Source of the DNA: Candidatus Kapaibacterium sp. | GTDB taxonomy: Bacteria; Bacteroidota; Ignavibacteria; Kapaibacteriales; UBA7675 | DNA: 64,000 nucleotides | Assembly (NCBI GenBank): GCA_028284775.1 | Contig: JANQRB010000175.1 | Location: forward strand, 1 to 64,000 | Direction: 5' to 3' | Shown: positions 1-8,989 of the stretch, one piece after another | Numbering within the stretch: position 1 is the stretch's first letter | Layout of the letters: the number at the start of each line of letters is the position of its first letter | Program-made: the position numbers and the translations under genes | Notes under the pieces: generated by a model | Databases searched by the model: none | Told to the model about the DNA's origin: nothing | What the model saw: only the letters and a program-made list of their open reading frames with translations

Positions 1-1896
1 CTGCGACAGAGCCGGATACTCCTTGCCGAGGCGGCGTGTGAAGTCCTCCTCGCCGCTTAGATCGGCGTCGATTTGTTCGACAATATTTTCGGACAGCGCG
101 GTGTTAATCGATTTCAGCAGCTTTTGCCTGTCATCATTTGGTCCAGACAATTCATTCTCAGGACCGGTACGCAACTGTTCACGCCATTCACGTGCCTGGT
201 TTTTTAAATGTTCCAGTTGCAGGGCTTGCTCCTGCCCGGACTTTTGCAATTTTTCAAACTCATTCCGCAGCGTTTCGAGAGAGCGTTGGGCTTCATTGCG
301 CTCCTGGCGCAAACGCTGAAATTCGATCTCCTGGATAGAGCCCGCCACAATATCGTGATTGCGCCGCGTCAAACGCCTTTTTTCCACTTCGCGTACTTTG
401 CGCTGGTATTCGAATGCCTGCGGGTAATCGCCTCGCGCCACGTGAATGTTTAACAGCGTCTCGACGATGCGAATGTAATCGTTAGAGTTTACATCCTGGC
501 TGAAAAGGCCTTCCGCTTCGTTCGCATAGCCGAGGGCGTCCTCGGGCTTTGCTTTGGCCAGGCCGAGCGCGGCTCGCGCGAGCAGCATCCGTACTGTTAA
601 ATAATCAACCTTGCGGCGCCGCGCCTCGGTTAACCCTTCGTTTAATGCCGTTTCCGCTTCTGCGTATTGTTCAAGCTGGGTATGGGCCGCGCCGAGAACC
701 ATGCAGATATTCGTCAGAAAGTCGGTGTCCGTATAGCGGTTCGACAATTGTCTGGATTCCCGGGCGAAGGCAAGTATGCTTTCGAGCTCATCGTTTTCCC
801 AGAAATCAAACAACAACATGTGGAAAAGTGACAACAGAGTTAAGGGATGTGATTCGTATTGCGGCATGAGCTTCAAAGCCCTGCGCAGGATGGCCTGGCC
901 GCGCCTGGAATCGTCGAAGTCGATATGCGCGCAGCCGGTGTAAACTATGGCAAATATCTGATTGTAATTATCGCCCAGTTGCTCGAAAAGCTCCTCGCAG
1001 CGATGCCAATAATTCAGCGCGCCTGCGAAATTGCCCATAAAGAGGTCGTGCAATCCAAGTTCACGCGCAAAGGCGGCTTCCATCCAGGCCAGCCCGCCTT
1101 CCTGCGCGTGCCGGAATCCCTCCCGCAAAACCGGAGCGACCTTGTCTCTTTGTTCGGTACGCAGATAACAGAAATTTAACTGCCAGTAGACGTGCGTCAG
1201 GAGGTCATGGTTGTTGGCGGCGGTGGCCGGGGCAATCACCTTTTCATAAAATTCAATAGCCCGGTCGAAGCGTCGCGCAAAGTAGAAACAACCTCCCAGG
1301 GCAACGCAAGCCTCCGCGAGATCCTGGTTCCCACGGCAGAATTGCAGCAATGCCAGCGATTTTTCGATTTCCGCGTCGGCGGCTTCCCGGCCTTCCAGGC
1401 GGGCATATACTGAGGCGCGAAAGGCATGCAGGCGACAGCGCAGCGCCGGCATTTTGAGCGATTCGGCCAGGACGAGCGCGCGTTCCGCGACCTCCAATGC
1501 CTGCGGCAGCCGACTGAATTGCCGGTGGCTTTCCGCCAGATCTTCGAAAACCTCGAATAACTTCTTCCAATCGCCTATGCTTTCGAGGATGGCGGCGGCC
1601 TCGGTCATCAGCGCGACATCCTCGCCGTTCTCGACTTGATTCTGCAGGCAGGGGACCTGGGCGGCCAGGGCATAAGCCAGAGCGCCGGCGTATTCGGCGT
1701 GTTTGGCGGAGTGCTCCGGTACCTTGTCCAGCAGGGCCCGCGCACGCGCAACCGCGTCCACGGCAATCGTCAGCGCTTCGGCCTGATTGACATCGGCCAG
1801 GAATTCCGCCAGCTCGGCCATTGCAAGGACTTTGCGCCGTCCATTGCAGTAACCGACTTTCTTGCGGAGTTTATCGAGATGTTCTGCTTTAGTCAT
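1..1896 (-). CDS. TPR-repeat regulator, 5' part only (cut by left edge)
   Basis: An open frame of 632 codons runs from the ATG at 1896 to the first base of the window without a stop, so the C-terminus lies outside. The protein is almost all alpha-helical, with TPR-like helix pairs (for example NYWHRCEELFEQLGDNY and ARGDYPQAFEYQRKVREVEK). A charged coiled coil follows at about residues 530-600, then a DFTRRLGKEYPALSQ segment at the edge. This is the order seen in the two complete paralogues at 14100 and 35000, where the equivalent segment directly precedes a LuxR/GerE-type helix-turn-helix. I therefore infer a cytoplasmic TPR-coiled-coil-HTH transcription regulator whose DNA-binding domain is just off the window. 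No signal peptide or membrane segment is visible. Target genes are unknown. Confidence 0.8.
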   Translation of the reverse strand, partial: MTKAEHLDKLRKKVGYCNGRRKVLAMAELAEFLADVNQAEALTIAVDAVARARALLDKVPEHSAKHAEYAGALAYALAAQVPCLQNQVENGEDVALMTEAAAILESIGDWKKLFEVFEDLAESHRQFSRLPQALEVAERALVLAESLKMPALRCRLHAFRASVYARLEGREAADAEIEKSLALLQFCRGNQDLAEACVALGGCFYFARRFDRAIEFYEKVIAPATAANNHDLLTHVYWQLNFCYLRTEQRDKVAPVLREGFRHAQEGGLAWMEAAFARELGLHDLFMGNFAGALNYWHRCEELFEQLGDNYNQIFAIVYTGCAHIDFDDSRRGQAILRRALKLMPQYESHPLTLLSLFHMLLFDFWENDELESILAFARESRQLSNRYTDTDFLTNICMVLGAAHTQLEQYAEAETALNEGLTEARRRKVDYLTVRMLLARAALGLAKAKPEDALGYANEAEGLFSQDVNSNDYIRIVETLLNIHVARGDYPQAFEYQRKVREVEKRRLTRRNHDIVAGSIQEIEFQRLRQERNEAQRSLETLRNEFEKLQKSGQEQALQLEHLKNQAREWREQLRTGPENELSGPNDDRQKLLKSINTALSENIVEQIDADLSGEEDFTRRLGKEYPALSQ

Positions 1897-2818
1897 GGCG
1901 TCGCAAAATGTGGCGTTAAAATAATATATTTTGGCCAGCGAAACGAATGATGTCTTTTCAGTCCTCGAGACTACCGCTAAAGAAGCTTAGTTCCTAAATT
2001 GCCGTCCAGCCCTTGTGATGGGAGCAGAGCGCAGTGAAGCAGATTCACCGTAAGTCAGATTCCATGTCAATGAGATCGTCGCATTGCTTGCGCTCCCAGC
2101 GAGGACGTTCTGGGCACAGCTTCGACCCCCTACCTCGCCACATAGCTCCGTAGTCATGGGCCGCCAAACCGGCTCGCAATGACAGCCGACACTTGTCCCA
2201 AGATTCGATTGACCTGAATAGAAATGACAAGCAATTTTAGATCGGTGTCCGCACAAAGGTGCATTGTGTCCCTGAATCGAAGGCGCTGATTATGAACGCA
2301 GCGGGGAGAATTCTCGAGAGTTTGTACAACGTCTTTGCCCCCGCTGCCGGTTTCGCTTAGCCCCCAGACAATGCTCATCGCTCCATAGACGCTCAGGTTC
2401 CAGATATCCCCGTCTGGCCGGCTGAGCGCGGTCGAAGCCGGCCCCACCCTAACATCCGGCCGCGTCAACTTAACATTCGCACTCCGCGATCCTTCGACGG
2501 ACTATCTGTTTTTCGTCAACTTCGGCGGTGCCAGAGTAAGCCAACTGTTAAACGAGTCACTTAAGCCAGACACGCATACGGCTGCACCGGAAACGCGCCG
2601 ATCTGACCTGTACCGGCTGGCAGCTCTATCGTTGAGATAAATGCTCAAGACGCCAGCGTCCCATTATCCGGTTTTTCGGGCGCTGGTGATTTTACGTTAA
2701 TTACTCTGTGAGCGGATGTCGTAAATGGCCTGGCCGGAGTTCACCAACCTGACAGGCATCTCAGAGCTGACAGGCTGCCGGATACAAGCTTAAGCCTGGC
2801 GCAGCATGTCCGGAATAT
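1897..2818. other. Long intergenic region, 922 bp
   Basis: No convincing gene is present; the short frames have no recognisable protein features. Around 2060-2190 there is sequence resembling widespread 'TCATTGCGAGC' interspersed repeats: GCATTGCTTGCGC near one end and GGCTCGCAATGAC near the other, in roughly inverted orientation. This may be a decayed miniature element. The rest shows nothing I can name. Confidence 0.5.
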
Positions 2819-3205
2819 CTAGCGGCCGGCGAGCATCCAGCGAAAGCCATATTTGTCTTCCGCCATCCCAAATCCGTTCTCGAAAGGCATGATGACTTTG
2901 CCGCTTCGCGAGAGAGTATCAAATACTCGTTTTTGCTCTTCGTGATCAGAAAAAGCAACAAACAAACAGACATTGCTTCCCGTTTCGGTGGCATACGGCG
3001 GCACATTGTCGGAGGCCATAAAGCAGAGATTGTCGGCGCGCAATTCGGAGTTGAAAATTCTATCTTCATATTCTTTGGGTATATTCAAGGGCGAATCCGC
3101 AAAGGTTTTCATGAAAGTTATTTCACCGCCAAAGCACGCCGCGTAAAACTGAAGTGCTTCCTGGCAGTTACCAGTGAAAATGAGGTAGGGTTTGAGTTCC
3201 TTCAT
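2819..3205 (-). CDS. VOC family (PhnB-like) protein
   Basis: A 128-aa protein starting MKELKPYLIFTGNCQEALQF, the usual opening of PhnB/glyoxalase-bleomycin resistance (VOC) single-domain proteins. It has the two beta-alpha-beta-beta-beta modules of the fold. The C-terminal ENGFGMAEDKYGFRWML matches the family's closing 'D.fG..W' strand. The ATG at 3205 fits the family start better than the upstream start at 3223. These small dimeric proteins often bind a metal or small hydrophobic ligand, but the substrate cannot be read from the sequence. It lies 111 bp downstream of the AraC gene on the same strand, so the two may be cotranscribed. Confidence 0.85.
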   Translation of the reverse strand: MKELKPYLIFTGNCQEALQFYAACFGGEITFMKTFADSPLNIPKEYEDRIFNSELRADNLCFMASDNVPPYATETGSNVCLFVAFSDHEEQKRVFDTLSRSGKVIMPFENGFGMAEDKYGFRWMLAGR

Positions 3206-3316
3206 GGAGCGTCTCCCAGGCAAATAGTCATTGGAAATTGCAGTTACAACAAAGCTGTCACTATGGAGTGCAGTGCTTCTGCATCCTGTTATGCTGGCGG
3301 CAAATATATGGCTGGG

Positions 3317-4165
3317 TCAAAACGAAAAATTGTACAAATTCGAAATCCTTGCGATTTCGATCGCTTCACTGGCAAAAAAATCACGTGGTGTTTTATTGGT
3401 AAAACGCTTGAACTGCCGGATGAAATGCGACTGGTCATAGTATCCGGCGAAGGTAGCGAGTTCAGTTAAACTTTGACCGGGCGTGTAGATTGCAATGGCG
3501 TGCTGAAAGCGCGCGATGTTTGCATAGGCCTTGGGTGGCATACCGAGATAACTGGAAAAAAGCTGTTCCATTCGCTTCTGGCTGATACCGGTTTCCTGAA
3601 TCGCGCCATGAATAGATAAACTCCCCTTTGAGGCAATAATACAACGCTTAAGAAAATTCACACGCCGGTCAATAGCGCTCCGGGAGCGGTTGACAAGAGT
3701 GCGAAAGAACGTGTCAAGTTGTGACACAATGGACCTGCCGCTGCGAGAGTCGGCAATTTGCTCGAGAGTTTCGCTAAACGACCTCCCGAAGACCAGGCAG
3801 GGATCCCAGATCGCGTTCTTCGCAACATCATCGCGGATCAGTGCTCGAAGACCGAGGGGCTTAAGAATGACGAGTATAGTTTTGATTTCGCCGCTTGACC
3901 GGATGCGAATAGGAACATTGGAAGGTGTTATCAGATTGCTGTCATAGCTGCTTTGCTGCGTCGCTGTATGGAGATACTTAATCCACTTGTCGGCGAAATT
4001 CAATTCGATCAGTGGATAGCCGAGTGGGAACATCGAGAATGTTTCCGTCGTCTTGCACGATGGAGTCTGCTTCCAGCCGACAAAATTGTAGGAGTCGATA
4101 TACGCTGCGAGGGAAGGGTGCGGCAGCGCTTGCGACGGTAGGTCGGCGGGAGAGCTTTTTAGCAT
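3317..4165 (-). CDS. AraC family transcriptional regulator
   Basis: A 282-aa protein with a C-terminal AraC/XylS double helix-turn-helix at about residues 180-275. Visible signatures are the first-HTH region GISQKRMEQLFSSYLGMPPK and the second-HTH/'PxxFR' region DQSHFIRQFKRFTNKTPRDF. The N-terminal ~160 residues resemble the beta-rich sensory domain (DUF6597-like) common in AraC proteins of Bacteroidota. It precedes the VOC gene at 2819 on the same strand, so it probably controls that gene or itself. The inducer is unknown. Confidence 0.9.
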   Translation of the reverse strand: MLKSSPADLPSQALPHPSLAAYIDSYNFVGWKQTPSCKTTETFSMFPLGYPLIELNFADKWIKYLHTATQQSSYDSNLITPSNVPIRIRSSGEIKTILVILKPLGLRALIRDDVAKNAIWDPCLVFGRSFSETLEQIADSRSGRSIVSQLDTFFRTLVNRSRSAIDRRVNFLKRCIIASKGSLSIHGAIQETGISQKRMEQLFSSYLGMPPKAYANIARFQHAIAIYTPGQSLTELATFAGYYDQSHFIRQFKRFTNKTPRDFFASEAIEIARISNLYNFSF

Positions 4166-4694
4166 TGGTGTATCGTTGAGATTGTTGGGAACTCACCGCC
4201 AAAGTACATACACGGCAGTGAATAAAAAACAATTTCGATAGCGCCTCGCGATTAGGCCCCGGTGGTGGTTTGATAATAATTCAGGCGAATGCCAACTGAG
4301 AACCGCTTCCCTGCAACGGAAAGTCGCGTCGCCGAATCCGGCGGTCCGGCGGCTTGAAAGTATTCAACGAAGACATTGGATCTGCAAGAAGCACAGGGCT
4401 GCTCAGCCCGATGACGGCACAGACTGATAGACCAGGACGCATACTCACTCAATGGTTCGATCCGAACAAAGCGCTGAGGCGTCGACGCGGGCCGGATCAT
4501 TGTACCTGCCCATCGCGATTTCTTCTGCGGGGAAGAATTGACCGTCTTGTGGCTGCCCACAACAGACCGGGCAACAAGCTTCACCGACAGCGAGGCATCC
4601 TTATTATTGACACTTGCAGTTGATTCCGGCTCCGGCTGGAACGCTGCGGGCAGATGTGCCTTCCGGGTATGGAGTTGGGCATTGTTAACAATTA
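4166..4694. other. Intergenic region, 529 bp
   Basis: No gene is supported. The short frames on both strands have no domain, signal peptide or compositional bias that would suggest coding, and no clear terminator or repeat was found. Confidence 0.5.
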
Positions 4695-5615
4695 CTAGCG
4701 CAGTGATCTCCCGTTGCTGGCAAGTTCTTTTAACACGACGAGTTCCTTCATTTTCGTGCGGGCTTCCTGAGCGGGCGTACCGAAATAGCGTCTGCCGCCT
4801 TTCAGGGAGTTCAACACGGCGCTTTGCGCCAGGATTTCCGCACCGCGACCGATCGTTATTCCGCTCGTCACGCCGGCCTGCCCCCGGATAACGACATCAT
4901 CCTCAATCGTCACACAGCCGGCGATACCAACGCAGCCGGCAATTAAACAATTCGCGCCGAGTATCGTGTCATGACCGATATGCACCTGATTGTCAATCTT
5001 AGAGCCGCGCCCGATCGTCGTATCCCGCGTTACGCCGCGGTCGATGGTACAGCCCGCGCCGATTTCCGCGTCGTTCTCGATGACGCAGCCGCCGCCGGAA
5101 GGCATTTTATGGTAAGCGCTGTCCTTCTTCTTGAAATAAAAAGCATCGGCGCCAATAACGGCATTTGAATGAATCACCACATTGTCGCCCAGTCTGACGC
5201 CGTTGTACAGCACCGCATTCGGATGAATAATGCAATTTTTACCGATTCGCACACGCTGGCCGATCTGTGCGCCGGGATGAACGATGGTGTCCTTGCCGAT
5301 GCGTTCGGCCGCAGGCCCATCCTTTTGCTGCCGGCCGAAATGCTCGATGAGCCGGGCAAAGCCGGCAAAGGGGTCCTCGCTTACGATCAGCGCCTTGCCG
5401 GCGACCGCCATATTTTTACTGACCAGGATCGCCGTGGCGGATGATTCCGCTGCATGCTTCAGGTAGCTTGATTTATCGACAAAAGCGATTTCACCCTTTG
5501 CCGTAAATGGCAGGATATTCAGTCCGGATATGATTGGACCGGAAGGGCCGAAAAAATCCTGCGCGCCGATGATGCCGGCAATTTCTTCAAGACTGTATGC
5601 TCGGTCGAATTTCAT
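4695..5615 (-). CDS. lpxD: LpxD-like UDP-3-O-acylglucosamine N-acyltransferase
   Basis: A 306-aa protein from the ATG at 5615. The N-terminal ~90 residues fit the LpxD uridine-binding domain. From about residue 105 a left-handed beta-helix of hexapeptide repeats follows (IGKDTIVHPGAQIGQRVRIG and many more). The segment IDNQVHIGHDTILGANCLIA carries the expected catalytic histidine (about residue 215). LpxD adds a 3-hydroxyacyl chain to UDP-3-O-acyl-glucosamine in lipid A synthesis at the cytoplasmic membrane face. At 306 residues it is somewhat short, and no other lipid A gene (lpxA, lpxC, fabZ) is beside it. It may therefore be a second, specialised LpxD-type or sugar N-acyltransferase rather than the housekeeping copy. 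Confidence 0.82.
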   Translation of the reverse strand: MKFDRAYSLEEIAGIIGAQDFFGPSGPIISGLNILPFTAKGEIAFVDKSSYLKHAAESSATAILVSKNMAVAGKALIVSEDPFAGFARLIEHFGRQQKDGPAAERIGKDTIVHPGAQIGQRVRIGKNCIIHPNAVLYNGVRLGDNVVIHSNAVIGADAFYFKKKDSAYHKMPSGGGCVIENDAEIGAGCTIDRGVTRDTTIGRGSKIDNQVHIGHDTILGANCLIAGCVGIAGCVTIEDDVVIRGQAGVTSGITIGRGAEILAQSAVLNSLKGGRRYFGTPAQEARTKMKELVVLKELASNGRSLR

Positions 5616-5958
5616 GATGACTATCTCCTTGATTAAAGCTAATGTCGTCTCCACCGATTACCTGCTTCTTCGGCTGACCTGTTGTTAGTCTCGGCTCTGT
5701 CCGCCGCAGTGACCAATACAAAGAAATGAACAAAAAGTTGTCACATCGTCACTACAAGGCTACTACTACTATTTCAAAATTGGGGATAAACCCAGAAATT
5801 GCATACCATACCGCAACACTGCAACCCCTTGTTCGTAGCTCGGCCGATCTTATCGACCGGTGGTCCGGCGACAACAATCTCCAATGTCGGATTGCAGTCT
5901 CATCGGACTGAAGAGGGTCGCGCTCTTTGATCTATCCATACGCTAACTCTGACAAACC
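5616..5958. other. Divergent intergenic region, 343 bp
   Basis: This lies between the divergent LpxD-like and hydrolase genes and must hold both promoters. I cannot point to a convincing -33/-7 pair. A 61-codon frame at 5726 has no supporting feature. Confidence 0.4.
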
Positions 5959-6912
5959 ATGCACTCACAGAATTTCTTCACTTCTCGCTATCTCTGTAAG
6001 AGTCTTGTGACCGGCTTTATGTTCTGTCTGGCGCTCATGCTCAGCACCGGCAGCATGAGAGGACAACAAGCCGGAATGCTGAGCAATGGAGAAGCCAAGA
6101 TTTACTATGAAAGCTTTGGAGAAGGAGACCCCATATTGATAATCAACGGCGGTCCCGGCATGAACAGCAGGGGCTTCAGGTCAATTGGGAAATTGCTATC
6201 CAAAGGCTATCGGACCATAATCTACGATCAACGCGGTACGGGCAATTCCGTTTTGCCCGAAGTTACTAGCGAGACCATTACCATGGATCTCATGATTGAA
6301 GACATCGAAGCCCTTCGCAGACATCTGCAAGTGGAGAGCTGGGTCGTATTCGGGCATTCGTTTGGCGGAATGCTGGCTTCCTATTATGCCGCCAATTACC
6401 CGCATTCAATCAAAGGGATGATTCTTTCGGCTTCCGGCGGCCTCGACCTCGACCTGATGAGTTATGCCGGAGAAAACATCAACGCCCGGTTGTCCGAAAC
6501 GAATCGTGCAAATCTTGAGAAGTGGAGACGGAAGATCCACGGAGGGGACACGTCATACTACGCAAGACTACAACGTGGGAAGGCATTGGCGCCAGCCTAT
6601 TTGTACAACAAGGAACATAGAGCGATCATCGCCGAGAGACTGACTCAAAGTAACCACATCATAAATGGATTAGTGTTCGAAGATCTTCAGCGAATCAACT
6701 ACGATTGCAAAAAGAGCCTGAAGGAATTTCAAAAGCCGGTGTTAATTATTCAAGGGAAACAGGATATCATACTTGAAAGGACCGCTGTAACGGCACACAA
6801 CACCTTTCCCGATTCAGAGCTAATTCTGTTGGATAATTGCGGTCACTATGGCTGGCTGGATACAAAAGATGAATATCTGGCTGCCGTGTATTCCTTCCTG
6901 GGTAAACTCTGA
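5959..6912 (+). CDS. Secreted alpha/beta hydrolase, proline iminopeptidase-like (S33)
   Basis: A 317-aa protein with an N-terminal signal sequence (hydrophobic stretch at about residues 15-30, then GSMRGQQ), so it is exported to the periplasm or beyond. The alpha/beta hydrolase core has the oxyanion-hole motif INGGPGMNSRG (62-72), typical of proline iminopeptidase-like S33 enzymes. It also has nucleophile elbow GHSFGG with Ser134, an acid in GKQDI (Asp269) and a catalytic His in NCGHYGW (His296). All three triad positions are present, so it should be active. Family members cleave N-terminal proline or hydrolyse small esters and amides; the actual substrate cannot be told. A large repeat array follows directly downstream. 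Confidence 0.9.
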   Translation: MHSQNFFTSRYLCKSLVTGFMFCLALMLSTGSMRGQQAGMLSNGEAKIYYESFGEGDPILIINGGPGMNSRGFRSIGKLLSKGYRTIIYDQRGTGNSVLPEVTSETITMDLMIEDIEALRRHLQVESWVVFGHSFGGMLASYYAANYPHSIKGMILSASGGLDLDLMSYAGENINARLSETNRANLEKWRRKIHGGDTSYYARLQRGKALAPAYLYNKEHRAIIAERLTQSNHIINGLVFEDLQRINYDCKKSLKEFQKPVLIIQGKQDIILERTAVTAHNTFPDSELILLDNCGHYGWLDTKDEYLAAVYSFLGKL

Positions 6913-6934
6913 GAGAAGCGGAGATACTCGCTGA

Positions 6935-7815
6935 GCATAGGAGCTGATGCTGACTTCGGCGCCGCTCAGTCAGCGCTAGGATGCGGTGTGGACTGCGAGA
7001 GGATGCTGACTTCGGCGCCGCTCAGTCAGCGCCAGGTTGCGGTGTGAACTGCGAGTGCAAGAGGTGATGCTGGCTTCGGCGACGCTCTGCCAGCGCTAGG
7101 ATGCGGTGTGAACTGCGAGTGCAAAAGGTGATGCTGGCATCGGCGACGCTCTGCCAGCGCCAGGTTGCGGTGTGGACTGCTAATTCTCGACGATCGTTGA
7201 GCGTTGCCGAAACGGGAGGTAACTCGGAATTCTGCCCCGCCGGCACACCAACGAAGCAGCCGCAACCTAAATCTCGACGATCGTTGAGCGCAGCCGAAAC
7301 GGGAGGTAACTCGGTACTATGCCTCGCCCTGCCGGCACACCAGGTTGCGGTGTTGTCCGCGAGTGCAAAGGTGATGCTGGCTTCGGCGACGCTCTGCCAG
7401 CGCTAAGCTCCGGGGTTGCCTGCTAATACTCGACGATCGTTGAGCGCAGCCGAAACGGGAGGTAACTCGGTACTATGCCCAGCTCTGCCAGCGCTAGGTT
7501 GCGGTGTGGTCTGCTAATACTCGACGATCGTTGAGCGCAGCCGAAACGGGAGGTAACTCGGAATTCTGCCCAGCTCTGCCAGCGCTAGGTTGCGGTGTGG
7601 ACTGTTAATACTCGACGATCGTTGAGCGCAGCCGAAACGGGAGGTAACTCGAAACTATGCCCTGCCGGCACACCAACGAAGCAGCCGCAACCTAAACCTC
7701 GACGATCGTTGAGCGCAGCCGAAACGGGAGGTAACTCGGATCTCTGCCCAGCTCTACCGGCACACCAACGAAGCAGCCGCAACCTAAAGCTCGACGATCG
7801 TTGAGCGTAGCCGAA
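6935..7815. repeat. Mosaic tandem repeat array
   Basis: About 880 bp built from two recurring modules. Module A starts GATGCTGRCTTCGGCG and occurs at 6946, 7002, 7066, 7130 and 7373. Module B starts CTCGACGATCGTTGAGCG, continues GCCGAAACGGGAGGTAACTCG, and occurs at 7186, 7273, 7429, 7520, 7611, 7698 and 7790. B spacings are 87, 156, 91, 91, 87 and 92 bp. B contains a near-perfect palindrome (CTCGACGATCGTTGAG, one G-T pair). The linkers alternate between TAGGTTGCGGTGT and its reverse-complement-like ACACCAACGAAGCAGCCGCAACCT. The spacings do not keep a reading frame, so it is not coding. It lies between convergent-free, same-strand genes (hydrolase and GIY-YIG protein). Confidence 0.85.
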
Positions 7816-7969
7816 ACATGAGGGCCAGCATCTTTAAACAAAAATTGCCATTGAACTGAGAAGTTTCGTAGCTTGTAGAAGACAATCCAGCCATTGTTGC
7901 ATAGCAATCCGCCTCTCAAAAAACAACAGCTTGTGTTTCAGCAATCAACTGAACCAGAAAGGATTAGTT

Positions 7970-8374
7970 ATGAGAGCTTGGGTCTACATCCTGAAGTGTT
8001 GCGATGGAAGCTACTACACGGGAAGTACAAAAGACCTGGAACGTCGGCTGGCTCAACACCAATCCGGCGAAGGCGCCAAGCACACGAAAAAACGATTACC
8101 GGTCACTTTGGTATATGTCGAAGAGTATCATCGAATAGACATTGCATTTTACCGAGAGAAACAAATCCAGGGCTGGAGTAGGAAGAAAAAAGAAGCTTTA
8201 ATTCGAGGCGATCTGAACGAATTGCATTTGTTGGCTGAATGCAAAAATGAAAGTCATCATAAGAATTTTGGTGCCGATACAGCAGACTCCTCGGACTTCA
8301 AGCAGCTTAAGAACTCAGGAGGCAATACCGGCCCCCTGAGTAAGGCATCTGTTTCATCCGCCCGGGACGTTTAG
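7970..8374 (+). CDS. GIY-YIG nuclease superfamily protein (UPF0213-like)
   Basis: A 134-aa protein opening MRAWVYILKCCDGSYYTGST, the GIY-YIG signature ('YIL' and 'YTGST'), followed by the conserved arginine segment DLERRLAQHQSGEGAKHTKK and a glutamate-bearing REKQIQGWSRKKKEALI helix. This is the compact, stand-alone UPF0213 type found in many bacteria. Its role (DNA repair or structure-specific nicking) is assumed from the fold. The last ~45 residues, after about residue 90, are Ser/Asn-rich and not part of the domain. The ATG at 7970 is preferred over the upstream start at 7931 because the family motif begins two residues after it. The gene follows the repeat array. Confidence 0.88.
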   Translation: MRAWVYILKCCDGSYYTGSTKDLERRLAQHQSGEGAKHTKKRLPVTLVYVEEYHRIDIAFYREKQIQGWSRKKKEALIRGDLNELHLLAECKNESHHKNFGADTADSSDFKQLKNSGGNTGPLSKASVSSARDV

Positions 8375-8644
8375 CACCCGTCGCCACTTTGTCAAAAATC
8401 CGCCATCGTGTATGAGGCGTGGACCTGGCGGCTGCCCCTCTCTTATTACACTGCAAGACGATCTCAGCAAGGCAGTTCTTGGCGGAAGCAGCTGACCATT
8501 ATCGACTTTAGGTTTGATTCGGTTCGCCGGATGAAACTACGCACCCGCCGCAAACTCAAGGCACTTGTAAAAAACACTTGCGTAACCGTTCGGTTACAAT
8601 TATATTCGTAACCATTCGGTAACGGATTAAACGATGATGATGAG
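8375..8644. other. Intergenic region upstream of ArsR operon
   Basis: No gene is supported here. The stretch ATGAGGCGTGGAC at 8412-8424 resembles the conserved core of the dispersed two-hairpin element found four times elsewhere in the window and may be a decayed fragment. The last 65 bp carry the operator-like palindromes described separately. Confidence 0.4.
8582..8623 (+). promoter_or_regulatory. Pair of palindromic operator-like sites upstream of arsR-type gene
   Basis: GTAACCGTTCGGTTAC at 8582-8597 is a perfect 6-bp inverted repeat around GTTC. GTAACCATTCGGTAAC at 8608-8623 is a second, slightly imperfect copy. Centres are 26 bp apart, about 2.5 helical turns. They end 22 bp before the ATG of the ArsR-family gene, where autoregulatory dimers of this family normally bind. 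The spacer holds TATATTCG, one base from the Bacteroidota -7 consensus TAnnTTTG. Binding is inferred. Confidence 0.65.
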
Positions 8645-8989
8645 ATGAGACGAGACGTATTTCAAGCGATTGCGGATCCAACCAGAAGAGATATCATTAA
8701 GCTGATTGCACGACAGCAGTTAAATCTCAATTCCGTGGCGGAACACTTTAACATCAGCAGACCTGCCATTTCCAAGCATATTAAAATTCTGACTGAATGC
8801 GGCTTAATCGACATACAGCAGCAAGGAAGGGAAAGGTATTGCCGACTGCAGGGTGAAAAGCTGAATGAAGTTTCGGATTGGATCGATCAGTTCCGACAAA
8901 TCTGGGAAGCAAGAATAGACTCTTTTGAAGAGTATTTAGAACAATTACAAACTAAAAGCGGAAAGCACGATGGAAGAAAACGTGATTGA
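8645..8989 (+). CDS. ArsR family HTH regulator
   Basis: A 114-aa winged-helix protein. It opens FQAIADPTRRDIIKLIA, followed by the recognition-helix region SVAEHFNISRPAISKHIKIL and wing LIDIQQQGRERYCRLQ. This is the ArsR subgroup usually encoded with an SRPBCC/AHSA1 protein. No metal-binding cysteine motif (CxC) is visible, so it is unlikely to sense arsenic or other soft metals. It overlaps the next gene by 20 bp, so the two are cotranscribed. The two palindromes upstream suggest that it represses its own operon. Confidence 0.92.
   Translation: MRRDVFQAIADPTRRDIIKLIARQQLNLNSVAEHFNISRPAISKHIKILTECGLIDIQQQGRERYCRLQGEKLNEVSDWIDQFRQIWEARIDSFEEYLEQLQTKSGKHDGRKRD

Noticed and set aside
2154..2468. 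104-aa minus-strand frame
   Set aside because: No protein feature, lies over repeat-like DNA.
4450..4470. GGTTCGATCC resembling a tRNA T-arm
   Set aside because: No D-arm or acceptor stem could be found around it.
4252..4623. 110-aa minus and 89-aa plus frames
   Set aside because: No domain, no neighbours, and unlike coding composition.
6935..7815. CRISPR array
   Set aside because: Repeats are mosaic, spacers are themselves repeated in both orientations, and there are no cas genes nearby.
7022..7919. Overlapping frames in the repeat array reading repeated ELPPVSAALNDRR-like peptides
   Set aside because: Module spacings of 91 and 92 bp break the frame between copies, frames are short on both strands, and no signal or domain is seen; they are products of the DNA repeat.
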